Assembly: GCA_964464435.1 (NCBI GenBank)
Contig: CAYXGE010000055.1
Location: 1-12,677 of the forward strand
Length of the DNA stretch: 12,677 nt
Reading direction: 5' to 3'
From: CAYXGE01 sp964464435
GTDB taxonomy: Bacteria; Pseudomonadota; Gammaproteobacteria; Burkholderiales; Methylophilaceae
Position 1 is the stretch's first letter. Each line of letters opens with the position of its first letter. The notes below the pieces were generated by a model. The model searched no databases, was not told the DNA's origin, and worked only from the letters and a program-made list of their open reading frames with translations. This document shows positions 1-5,970 of this stretch, piece by piece. Made by a program: the position numbers and the translations under genes.

Positions 1-20
1 AATAATGCGTCACGCTTTGA

Positions 21-285
21 ACCACCGTCACCCCGCGGTATTTCCAATACTTAACAACTATTTTTTTAAATAATTGCTTCGTTGCGTAGGCCGGTCTCCG
101 GGCTTGTGACAATACAATTTACGCCTTCCCAAGCTTGTTAGAACAAAACTCAGTGGCATGTTGTAAACTTAAAATCACTTACCGTTGCGGGGGCAGCACA
201 GGAATTTTTTGACCTAAAAAGCCAAAATCACCTGTTTCCCAGTTTCACCTGTTTGTAGAAAAACAATGCAGGCACCTTTCAACTA
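21..285 (-). promoter_or_regulatory. Cobalamin (B12) riboswitch, reading out of the left edge
   Basis: Read on the minus strand, this region carries the ordered conserved blocks of the cobalamin riboswitch: AGGTGCC near 275, GTGAAACTGGGAA around 237-249, the B12-box core GCTGCCCCCGCAACGGTAA at 179-197, and AGCCCGGAGACCGGCC at 89-104. Downstream, ACCG-CGGGGTGA-CGGT (21-39) forms a small hairpin. Its loop contains GCGGGG (31-36), the exact complement of CCCCGC (187-192) in the L5 region, so it fits the L13 partner of the L5-L13 kissing loop used by this class to lock the ligand-bound state. No start codon is visible before the window ends, so the controlled gene is outside the window. In this class it is usually a B12 transporter such as btuB, a cobalamin synthesis gene or a B12-independent isoenzyme. 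The aptamer call is firm; the exact ends are approximate. Confidence 0.93.
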
Positions 286-291
286 AATTTG

Positions 292-320
292 ATTATAGGT
301 TATTCAATTGCGTTTGAATA
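292..320 (-). promoter_or_regulatory. Predicted sigma70 promoter of the B12 riboswitch transcript
   Basis: On the minus strand a perfect TATAAT (-10, 292-297) lies 17 nt after a weak TATTCA (-35, 315-320). The expected start, about 7 nt beyond the -10, falls near 285, just before the first conserved riboswitch block. This agreement supports the prediction. The weak -35 overlaps a 7-bp inverted repeat (301-320). Confidence 0.6.
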
Positions 321-373
321 TTCATTTTTTACAATTTAAGTATTAATTTACTTTCAATAAATTACGTTAGTAG

Positions 374-403
374 TTGACTTAACAGGATTTTTTAAATTAT
401 AGT
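374..403 (+). promoter_or_regulatory. Predicted sigma70 promoter of the ZapB-like/zapA operon
   Basis: TTGACT (374-379) and TATAGT (398-403) each match the consensus at five of six bases and are 18 nt apart. Six nt (AATCAC) separate the -10 from the ATG at 410, so the predicted transcription start coincides with, or lies within a base or two of, the start codon. Confidence 0.7.
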
Positions 404-409
404 AATCAC

Positions 410-625
410 ATGGATGCCGATTTAATTTCATTAGAAAAAAAACTTACACAGCTTATTGAGCTTTGCGCATCCGTTCGTGCTGAAAATGCTAACTTAAGAC
501 AAGAGGTATTAAGCGCCAAATCTGAAATTGAAGCACTCAAACAAAATATGTCAGTTGCCAGCACCCGTATTCAAGCCCTCATTGAAAAATTGCCAGAAAT
601 TGAAGCCCTGAAAGAGGTTATATGA
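410..625 (+). CDS. ZapB-like cell-division coiled-coil protein (TIGR02449-type)
   Basis: This 71-aa protein is almost entirely a predicted coiled coil. It has heptad-like spacing of Leu/Ile/Val in LEKKLTQLIELC and in ENANLRQEV, no membrane segment and no signal peptide. It resembles the short ZapB-like family (TIGR02449, recognised from memory) encoded just before zapA in many gamma- and betaproteobacteria, inferred to bridge ZapA and the FtsZ ring at midcell. Its stop overlaps the zapA start by 4 nt (ATGA), indicating translational coupling. The ATG at 410 is preferred because the conserved N-terminus begins there. No Shine-Dalgarno sequence precedes it, and the promoter puts transcription initiation at the ATG, so leaderless translation is predicted. 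The family call is good; the division role is inferred from the family and neighbour. Confidence 0.85.
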   Translation: MDADLISLEKKLTQLIELCASVRAENANLRQEVLSAKSEIEALKQNMSVASTRIQALIEKLPEIEALKEVI

Positions 626-927
626 GTCAGGTGCGTGGTGTAGATGTCAATATCATGGGGCGTGAATTCACCATTTCATGCACTGATGAAGAACGTGCAA
701 GCTTAATTGACTCGGTCAATTATCTTGATAAAAAAATGCGTGAAATTCGTGATAGCGGTAAAGTGGTTGGTACGGAACGCATTGCTGTGATGGCAGCCCT
801 CAATATTACCCATGAATTACTTAACGCCTCTAGTGGTGGGTTTGACATTGGTAATTTCAAGCGTAGAATAAGCAACATGCAAGCGCAATTAGATGATGCG
901 CTGGCTGAGCAAAACAAGCTTTTTTAA
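622..927 (+). CDS. zapA: Cell division protein ZapA
   Basis: ZapA is a cytosolic FtsZ-binding protein that crosslinks FtsZ protofilaments and stabilises the Z ring. The 101-aa product has the family layout: an N-terminal beta-rich head (VDVNIMGREFTISCTDEER, residues 8-26), the conserved NYLDKKMREIRDSGKVVGTERIAVMAALN stretch over residues 33-61, and a C-terminal coiled coil with Gln, Leu and Ala in heptad positions (about 80-101). Its ATG overlaps the stop of the ZapB-like gene, so it is probably translated by coupling and transcribed from the promoter at 374-403. 6S RNA follows downstream, the classical zapA-ssrS order of proteobacteria. The length is normal for the family. Confidence 0.95.
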   Translation: MSQVRGVDVNIMGREFTISCTDEERASLIDSVNYLDKKMREIRDSGKVVGTERIAVMAALNITHELLNASSGGFDIGNFKRRISNMQAQLDDALAEQNKLF

Positions 928-934
928 TTCTTAA

Positions 935-988
935 GGTTTAAAAAGTTGGTATTCACAGTCTTGTTCTCAAGATTGTCATATTTAAACC
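935..988 (+). other. Nested stem-loop between zapA and 6S RNA
   Basis: GGTTTAAA (935-942) pairs with TTTAAACC (981-988). Inside it, ACAGTCTTG (955-963) pairs with CAAGATTGT (968-976) around a TTCT loop, with one G-U pair. No uridine tract follows, so it is not a standard intrinsic terminator. It could end or protect the zapA mRNA, or mark a processing point of a zapA-6S cotranscript. The pairing is seen; the role is unknown. Confidence 0.5.
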
Positions 989-1000
989 GTAGTATATTAA
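973..1000 (+). promoter_or_regulatory. Candidate 6S RNA promoter
   Basis: TTGTCA (973-978, five of six matches) is followed 16 nt later by TATTAA (995-1000, four of six). A start near 1007 would place the 6S 5' end about 15 nt before the closing stem. The overlapping TATATT (993-998) fits the -10 better but has a spacer of only 14 nt. Confidence 0.4.
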
Positions 1001-1020
1001 AAGCGTGACCGATTTTAAAG

Positions 1021-1199
1021 TTTGCTCCTTGCGGTGTTACTTAAGCTATTATTCCTTGAACTAGTCTATAGCATCGGTTTCAGTTGATTAAGTGCTGTGT
1101 GCGCGCTCCCTATGCGGGTGTACCTAATGTGCTTAAGACTGTTACCACCTGAGCCCTGAGGTTCGGGATGCCGGTTTAGGTGATATCCGCAGGGACAAT
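1021..1199 (+). ncRNA. ssrS: 6S RNA (ssrS)
   Basis: 6S RNA binds the sigma70 RNA polymerase holoenzyme by imitating an open promoter and represses transcription in stationary phase. The 5' segment GCTCCTTGCGGTGT (1024-1037) pairs with the 3' segment around TATCCGCAGGGA (1184-1195) as a long closing stem with G-U pairs. CTTAAGC (1040-1046) can pair with GCTTAAG (1131-1137). The unpaired middle includes TTATTCCTTGAACTAGT, consistent with the central bubble. The 3' half has the betaproteobacterial-looking GAGCCCTGAGGTTCGGGATG. About 180 nt is the usual length, and the place directly after zapA is the classical locus. No ygfA (5-formyltetrahydrofolate cyclo-ligase) follows, unlike in enterobacteria. 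The exact ends are uncertain by 10-15 nt. Confidence 0.88.
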
Positions 1200-1221
1200 C
1201 CCCCCTAGTTTCCCCTTACTA

Positions 1222-1593
1222 TCAGCGCAATTCGTGATACTTTAAATCTGCCAAATCAACCACCTCTAATGCTTTTATATGCGTAGATTCTAAAATAACT
1301 GGCGGCGCAATACCCTCTTCTACTGCCTCTTGCCAACGTGCCGCACATAAACACCAACGATCCCCTGCCTTTAAGCCAGGAAAATCATATTCGGGCCTTG
1401 GTGTTGTTAAATCATTACCGCGAGTTTTTGAAAAAATCAAAAATTCATCGGTCATTTGCGCACAAACCGTATGCCTACCAGTATCTTCTGGCCCTGTTTC
1501 ACAGCATCCAGACCGCGTAAATCCAGTTAATGGGTTCATGCTACAGGCCTGCAAGGCAGTTCCCAACACATTTTTTACTAAGTTTTTTGCCAC
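1222..1593 (-). CDS. DUF2237 family protein
   Basis: This 123-aa soluble protein matches the DUF2237 family from end to end: NVLGTALQACSMNPLTGF (residues 8-25), GCCETGPEDTGRHTVC (29-44), RGNDLTTPRPEY (58-69) and GDRWCLCAARW (77-87). Six cysteines (17, 30, 31, 44, 81, 83) sit in the conserved blocks, which could suggest metal or redox chemistry, but the family function is unknown to me. The start is GTG at 1593, supported by an AGGA Shine-Dalgarno about 6 nt upstream. It diverges from the EVE gene across 65 bp and converges on 6S RNA, with only about 20 bp between the two 3' ends and no clear terminator there. The family assignment is firm; no biochemical role should be assumed. Confidence 0.92.
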   Translation of the reverse strand: MAKNLVKNVLGTALQACSMNPLTGFTRSGCCETGPEDTGRHTVCAQMTDEFLIFSKTRGNDLTTPRPEYDFPGLKAGDRWCLCAARWQEAVEEGIAPPVILESTHIKALEVVDLADLKYHELR

Positions 1594-1658
1594 AACTATT
1601 CCTTATTAACATCACTGCATCGTATGATACGAGAAATTATTTGTTGAGAGAACTATCA

Positions 1659-2230
1659 ATGCGCTATTGGTTAATGAAATCTGAACCTGCTGACGTTTCA
1701 ATTGACGATTTAGCAGCCATGCCTAATCAAACTGTTGATTGGTACGGCGTGCGTAATTACCAAGCACGCAACTTTATGCGCGACCANNNNNNNNNNNNNN
1801 NNNNNNNNNNNNNNNNNNNNNNNNNNNNNNNNNNNNNNNNNNNNNNNNNNNNNNNNNNNNNNNNNNNNNNNNNNNNNNNNNNNNNNTTATGCGCGACCAA
1901 ATGAAACTTGGGGATGGCGTACTGTTTTACCATTCAAATTGCGAAGCGCCCGGCATTGTAGGCATTTGTGAGGTGAGCGCGTTAGCTTACCCAGACCGCC
2001 TACAGTTTATTAAAGACCATAAATACTATGACCCTAAAGCCACGCCTGAGCAACCAAGATGGTTTAATGTAGACGTAAAGTTAGTGAAAAAAACACGCTT
2101 ACTAAGCCTAAAAGAAATGCGCGAAACGCCTGAGCTGGCTAATTTACGCATTTTACAACGTGGAAATCGGCTATCCATTACGCCCGTTGACCCACGAGAT
2201 TGGGAAATTATTTTAAAACTATTGGCATAA
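1659..2230 (+). CDS. EVE domain-containing protein, split by an assembly gap
   Basis: EVE domains are PUA-like folds that in characterised relatives bind modified bases; the cellular role in bacteria is often unclear. Before the gap the protein reads MRYWLMKSEP...VDWYGVRNYQARNFMRD. After it, MRDQMKLGDGVLFYHSN continues through PGIVG, YYDP, PRWFNVDV and RGNRLSITPV, the normal EVE order. The bases TTATGCGCGACCA occur both just before (1774-1786) and just after (1887-1899) the 100 Ns. Collapsing the overlap removes 113 bases, restores one frame and gives 152 aa, the typical family length, with NYQARNFMRDQMKLGD continuous. As deposited, the two halves are in different frames because of the Ns. 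The start is the ATG at 1659 behind a weak GAGAG. The gene is probably intact in the organism. Confidence 0.88.
1787..1886. other. Assembly gap of exactly 100 N
   Basis: This run of 100 undetermined bases lies inside the EVE gene. The round number indicates a placeholder of unknown length rather than a measured gap. The 13-nt identity of the flanks suggests the contig ends really overlap and that nothing is missing. Confidence 0.97.
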
Positions 2231-2236
2231 ACAAAA

Positions 2237-2268
2237 AAAGCCCCGTCGTTTTAAACACACGGGGCTTT
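2237..2268. terminator. Bidirectional intrinsic terminator
   Basis: AAAGCCCCGT (2237-2246) and ACGGGGCTTT (2259-2268) form a perfect 10-bp stem with a 12-nt loop. On the minus strand it is followed by a run of seven T, so it best ends the propeller lipoprotein mRNA (stop at 2291). On the plus strand TTTAAATTT follows, adequate for the EVE gene that ends at 2230. Confidence 0.9.
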
Positions 2269-2290
2269 AAATTTCATAGTTAGTTATCTA

Positions 2291-3421
2291 TTAAGGTTTA
2301 TCTAAACTGCCCATGGCTTTTGGATAGGTCACCAAGCCCCAAGGCATGCCTTTAACCTCAATTTGTTTGGTTTGCTCAAGCGTTTGAGCATCAAACACTA
2401 AAATAGCATCTGACTTACCGCATGAGAGCAATACTTGTTTATCATCTGGCGTAAAGGTAAAGTGCCAGCAACGGTTTGCAGTGGGTACTTCTTTGATTTT
2501 TTCATAGGTTTTGGCATCAAACACTTGTAGCAGTTTTGCTTTATTGGCGGCCACAAAAATACGCTCACCGGTTTTATCAAAAGCAATGCCGTATGGGGTT
2601 TCTGCAGTGTCTACGGTGCGCACCACGTTAAAGTCTTTATCTAATACCAAAATTTTATTGCCATACTCAAGCGTAGCCACGTAGCTGTTACCGTCTGGCG
2701 ATACTTTAATACCACGTGGTCTGTCACCATGTTCATGAGTATGTATAGTTTTTACCAACTCGCCTGTTTCAATATTATGGACAGTGACGGTGTTATCGGC
2801 CTCATTGGTCACTACAAGGGTTTTTCCATCGGCTGAGAACTCTATGCCTTCAGTTTCTGGGCCACCCGTAATTTCACGCACTTTTTCGCCTTTAATTAGA
2901 TCCACTACAATAATCTTGGCAGGAATTTTTTCCTCATCATCGTCATCCTCTTCTTCCACAGCTGGCTTAGCTCCAGGTGTTGGCGGTGGCCCACCTTTGG
3001 CGCTAGGTTCGGATGAGATAAAGGCAAAGTTACCCGAAACGCGCACAAACTCTGGGTTTTTACCCACTTCAATTTGTTGAAGTACTTCACCCGATGCAGT
3101 ATCAATCACTGTAATCGAATCATTACTTTTGGTGGCCACAATCAACTTTTTGCCATCTCCTGTTACACCCAATCCACGCGGGCCCTCTGCTTTTAGGTCA
3201 AAGGTTTTAGACACTTGCATAGTAGCTAAATCAATGACACTAATACCAGCGTCTTGGCTACTTACATATGCAAAGCCATTGCTAGTTGCGGCTGCCGCTG
3301 GGGAGGCTTCAGCTGCTGGTGTTTCTTCAGTAGCTGGCTCTTTACTGCATGCATTGATTAAACCGAGCATGGTAATTAGCAGTAAGCTGGTTTTTATTTG
3401 TTTGACTAGTTGTTTATTCAT
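2291..3421 (-). CDS. YncE-like beta-propeller lipoprotein
   Basis: This 376-aa secreted protein has a signal peptide (basic start, hydrophobic residues 12-22) ending in LINAC, a somewhat atypical lipobox with Cys25 as the lipidated residue. It is then anchored by a low-complexity Pro/Ala/Glu linker (26-46). Residues about 49-365 are repeated YVTN/YncE-type blades with motifs such as ISVIDLATMQV, ITVIDTASGEV, VTVHNIETGEL and ILVFDAQTLEQ, each followed by a GxxxSPDG-like strand, about seven blades. It resembles the beta-propeller proteins found near PQQ-dependent oxidation genes of methylotrophs (TIGR03866-like), but no PQQ dehydrogenase is in this window, so that link is only family knowledge. 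A Pro/Gly then Glu/Asp-rich insert (138-166) loops out of one blade. Cys318 and Cys334 are the only other cysteines and might pair. GGAG lies about 8 nt before the ATG. Substrate or partner is unknown. Confidence 0.8.
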   Translation of the reverse strand: MNKQLVKQIKTSLLLITMLGLINACSKEPATEETPAAEASPAAAATSNGFAYVSSQDAGISVIDLATMQVSKTFDLKAEGPRGLGVTGDGKKLIVATKSNDSITVIDTASGEVLQQIEVGKNPEFVRVSGNFAFISSEPSAKGGPPPTPGAKPAVEEEDDDDEEKIPAKIIVVDLIKGEKVREITGGPETEGIEFSADGKTLVVTNEADNTVTVHNIETGELVKTIHTHEHGDRPRGIKVSPDGNSYVATLEYGNKILVLDKDFNVVRTVDTAETPYGIAFDKTGERIFVAANKAKLLQVFDAKTYEKIKEVPTANRCWHFTFTPDDKQVLLSCGKSDAILVFDAQTLEQTKQIEVKGMPWGLVTYPKAMGSLDKP

Positions 3422-3440
3422 GTTTTTTCTCCATAGTTGT

Positions 3441-3467
3441 TTGCCCTATTTCTTAAAAAATAGGCAA
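3441..3467 (-). other. 5' UTR hairpin before the propeller gene
   Basis: TTGCCTATTT pairs with AAATAGGGCAA around a short loop with one bulged G. It ends about 20 nt upstream of the start codon and about 10 nt upstream of the GGAG ribosome-binding site. It may stabilise the mRNA or influence translation; no known riboswitch class fits. Confidence 0.4.
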
Positions 3468-3489
3468 TATTTCTTAAAATTTATGCTGC

Positions 3490-3520
3490 TTTATACATGC
3501 AAGAAACATACTTATCTCAA
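3490..3520 (-). promoter_or_regulatory. Candidate promoter of the propeller lipoprotein gene
   Basis: On the minus strand TTGAGA (3515-3520) and TATAAA (3490-3495) are separated by 19 nt, slightly long, with a TG directly upstream of the -10. It would give a 5' UTR of about 60 nt that includes the hairpin at 3441-3467. The AT-rich 190-bp interval after ilvA has no obvious ilvA terminator. Confidence 0.35.
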
Positions 3521-3610
3521 TTGTAATTTATTTATTATCAAAACAATTACTTATCAGACTTATCAATTTATAAATGGTTGCTATTAACCAATATAGGCTA
3601 ATTTCAGCCA

Positions 3611-5125
3611 TCAACCCAAAAATAATTGGTAGGCTAAATTGTCACTTTCGTTCCAATAGGGGTAGCCAAGCGTGCTTAAAAATTGCTCAAATTGTGGCTG
3701 TTCATCTGGCGGCACTTGCATGCCCACCAATACGCGCCCAAAATCAGCGCCATGGTTGCGGTAATGAAATAAGGTGATGTTCCAATTATGCCCCATTGAG
3801 GTTAAAAATTTCATGAGCGCCCCCGGCTTTTCTGGAAACTCAAACCGATACAGCAACTCATGGTTCACTTGCGGTGCACGCCCACCCACCAAATGGCGTA
3901 AATGTAGCTTGGCCATTTCGTTCTCTGTTAAATCGATTGCAGATAATTCTTTTGATGAAAACTCTTGTAATAAGTTTGCACTTTCTTTGGGGTCGTGCAC
4001 GGCTAACCCTACAAAAATATGGGCTTCTTTTGGGTCTGAATAGCGATAATTAAACTCGGTAATATTGCGCTGCCCTAGTAAGCCACAAAACGCTTTAAAC
4101 GCGCCCGGAGCTTCTGGAATGGTCACGGCAAAAATGGCTTCGCGTTTTTCACCCACTTCTGCCCGTTCTGCCACAAAGCGTAGACGGTCAAAATTCATAT
4201 TGGCGCCAGAAGCAATCCCTATGAGTGTTTTACCTTGTATTTGTTCACGCTCAACGTAAGCTTTTAAACCTGCCACAGCCAATGCTCCAGCGGGCTCTAA
4301 AATGGAACGGGTGTCTTCAAACACGTCTTTAATAGCAGCACAAATGGCATCGTTATCTACCACAATCATTTCATCCACATATTGCTGACACAGCCCAAAA
4401 GTGTGCTCACCTACTTGCTTAACTGCTGCACCATCTGCAAATAAGCCCACCTGCTCAAGAATGACGCGTTCACCTTGTTTGAGTGATTCTGTCATGGCCT
4501 CGGCATCTTCTGCCTCAACGCCAATCACTTTTATTTCTGGCCTTAACGCTTTGATATAAGCGGCTACACCTGACAGCAAACCGCCACCGCCCACACAACA
4601 AAAAATAGCTTCAATCGGCTTGGAATATTGCGCTAAAATTTCCATGGCTATGGTGCCTTGGCCAGCAATCACGTCTGGGTCATCGTAAGGATGCACAAAG
4701 GTTAACTGCTCTGCCTTTTCTAGGCTTAGAGCATGAATATAAGCATCGGAGTAGGAGTCGCCAAACAACACCACCTCTGCGCCACGGCTTTTTACTGCAT
4801 TAATTTTAATTTGTGGTGTTGTGGTTGGCATCACAATGACTGCACGGCAACCTAGTTTTTGCGCAGACATGGCAACGCCTTGCGCATGGTTACCGGCGCT
4901 GGCGGCAATCACGCCTCGCGCTAAAGCCTCTGGCGTTAAATGTGCCATCTTGTTGTATGCACCGCGCAATTTAAATGAAAACACAGGCTGTTTATCTTCA
5001 CGCTTCAACAACACCTTATTGCCTAAGCGCGCAGATAAATTGGGTTGCACATCTAACGGCGTTTTCTTGGCGATGTCATACACACGTGCTTGCTGTATCT
5101 TTTTTACATAGTCGATGTTAATCAT
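3611..5125 (-). CDS. ilvA: Threonine ammonia-lyase, biosynthetic (threonine deaminase)
   Basis: This PLP enzyme converts threonine to 2-oxobutanoate and ammonia, the first committed step of isoleucine synthesis in the cytosol. The catalytic domain occupies residues 1 to about 320: SFKLRGAYNKM carries the PLP Schiff-base lysine Lys52, SAGNHAQG (75-82) is the substrate loop, and VGGGGLLSG (178-186) is the phosphate-binding glycine loop. Two ACT-like regulatory domains follow (about 328-400 and 424-500, the second with RFEFPEKPGALMKFL), so this is the long form, expected to be isoleucine-inhibited and valine-activated. At 504 aa it has the usual length of this form. The start is ATG at 5125 with no strong Shine-Dalgarno. 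It diverges from rpiA across 111 bp; no other branched-chain synthesis gene is nearby. Confidence 0.96.
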   Translation of the reverse strand: MINIDYVKKIQQARVYDIAKKTPLDVQPNLSARLGNKVLLKREDKQPVFSFKLRGAYNKMAHLTPEALARGVIAASAGNHAQGVAMSAQKLGCRAVIVMPTTTPQIKINAVKSRGAEVVLFGDSYSDAYIHALSLEKAEQLTFVHPYDDPDVIAGQGTIAMEILAQYSKPIEAIFCCVGGGGLLSGVAAYIKALRPEIKVIGVEAEDAEAMTESLKQGERVILEQVGLFADGAAVKQVGEHTFGLCQQYVDEMIVVDNDAICAAIKDVFEDTRSILEPAGALAVAGLKAYVEREQIQGKTLIGIASGANMNFDRLRFVAERAEVGEKREAIFAVTIPEAPGAFKAFCGLLGQRNITEFNYRYSDPKEAHIFVGLAVHDPKESANLLQEFSSKELSAIDLTENEMAKLHLRHLVGGRAPQVNHELLYRFEFPEKPGALMKFLTSMGHNWNITLFHYRNHGADFGRVLVGMQVPPDEQPQFEQFLSTLGYPYWNESDNLAYQLFLG

Positions 5126-5236
5126 TTAAGTTTTTTACTCATGTAATATCATGGCAATTTTTCAAGCAAACAACTTGCGTGTATGATTGAGGTTTTAGGC
5201 ATTGCCTGTAATAGTAGATTATAAAGGATTTAAGTA

Positions 5237-5896
5237 ATGGCATTTACGCAAGATGAATTAAAACAACAAGTCGCCAAAGCTGCGGTTGAATATGTAAAAG
5301 ATGGGATTATTGGCGTTGGCACTGGCTCTACAGCTAATTTCTTTATTGAAGAACTGGCCAAAGTGAAACATAGAATTGATGGCGCTGTTGCCAGCTCAGA
5401 AGCCACGGCTCAGCGTTTGCGTGGTCATGGCATTGAAGTTTTTGATTTAAATGCAGTTGCGGGCATGGAAATTTATGTAGATGGTGCTGATGAAATTACT
5501 GAGCACATGCATATGCTTAAAGGCGGTGGTGGTGCTTTAACACGTGAAAAGATTGTAGCTGCCTGCGCTAAAAAATTCATTTGTATTTGCGATGCTTCAA
5601 AATATGTACCTGTATTAGGTAAGTTTCCTTTACCTGTTGAAGTGTTGCCAATGGCGCGCAGCCATGTTGCACGTGAATTAGTAAAATTGGGTGGTCAACC
5701 ACAATTACGAGACTTTACTACTGATAATGGCAATGTCATTCTAGACGTGCATGGATTAACTATTAGTGACCCGATTGAAATGGAAGCCAAAATCAATCAA
5801 ATCGTGGGTGTGGTTACCAATGGATTATTTGCAGCGCGTGCCGCAGATATCTTATTACTTGCTACGCCAGAAGGTGTAAAAACCTATAAAAAATAA
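5237..5896 (+). CDS. rpiA: Ribose-5-phosphate isomerase A
   Basis: RpiA interconverts ribose 5-phosphate and ribulose 5-phosphate in the pentose phosphate pathway; in ribulose monophosphate-cycle methylotrophs this also serves formaldehyde acceptor regeneration, which is inference here. At 219 aa it equals the E. coli length. Visible motifs are GVGTGSTA (26-33, phosphate binding), SSEAT (53-57), DGADE (82-86, active-site Asp) and KGGGGALTREK (95-105, with catalytic Glu104), and VTNGLFA near the C-terminus. An AGGA lies 8 nt before the ATG. It is expressed away from ilvA. A PHO box for the next gene begins one base after its stop codon, so phoU has its own phosphate-controlled start even if rpiA reads through. 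Confidence 0.97.
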   Translation: MAFTQDELKQQVAKAAVEYVKDGIIGVGTGSTANFFIEELAKVKHRIDGAVASSEATAQRLRGHGIEVFDLNAVAGMEIYVDGADEITEHMHMLKGGGGALTREKIVAACAKKFICICDASKYVPVLGKFPLPVEVLPMARSHVARELVKLGGQPQLRDFTTDNGNVILDVHGLTISDPIEMEAKINQIVGVVTNGLFAARAADILLLATPEGVKTYKK

Positions 5897-5897
5897 A

Positions 5898-5931
5898 ATG
5901 TCACAAAATTGTCATATGAAAGTAGTAAACT
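5898..5931 (+). promoter_or_regulatory. PHO box and -10 element of phoU
   Basis: ATGTCACAAAATTGTCAT (5898-5915) consists of two TGTCA-type heptamers (ATGTCAC and TTGTCAT) at the 11-bp period of PhoB boxes. Ten nt later comes TAAACT (5926-5931), a -10 candidate, the same spacing as in E. coli phoA. A start near 5938 gives a leader of about 33 nt that includes the AAGGA ribosome-binding site. No -35 is needed at PhoB-activated promoters. Confidence 0.82.
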
Positions 5932-5970
5932 AGATTATGCTGATTGCCATATAAAACAAGGATTTGCTAC

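Noticed and set aside
1338..1520. Plus-strand ORF inside the DUF2237 gene
   Set aside because: It is opposite a gene with clear full-length family conservation and has no homology I recognise.
1889..2230. Separate short EVE-like gene starting with MRDQMKL
   Set aside because: It is the right half of the EVE gene cut by the N gap; MRD duplicates the end of the left half and the merged frame is continuous.
2231..2290. CRISPR or repeat element suggested by the GC-rich palindrome
   Set aside because: A single perfect stem with a T tract between convergent genes is a terminator; no repeat copies were seen.
2784..3080. Plus-strand ORF with a serine run
   Set aside because: It is antisense to the acidic-loop region of the propeller gene; the serine run is the complement of Asp/Glu codons, and there is no ribosome-binding site.
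5944..5970. Nine-codon N-terminal extension of phoU from TTG
   Set aside because: The ATG at 5971 has a well-spaced AAGGA and the family N-terminus; the extension would overlap the predicted leader and includes the ribosome-binding site.
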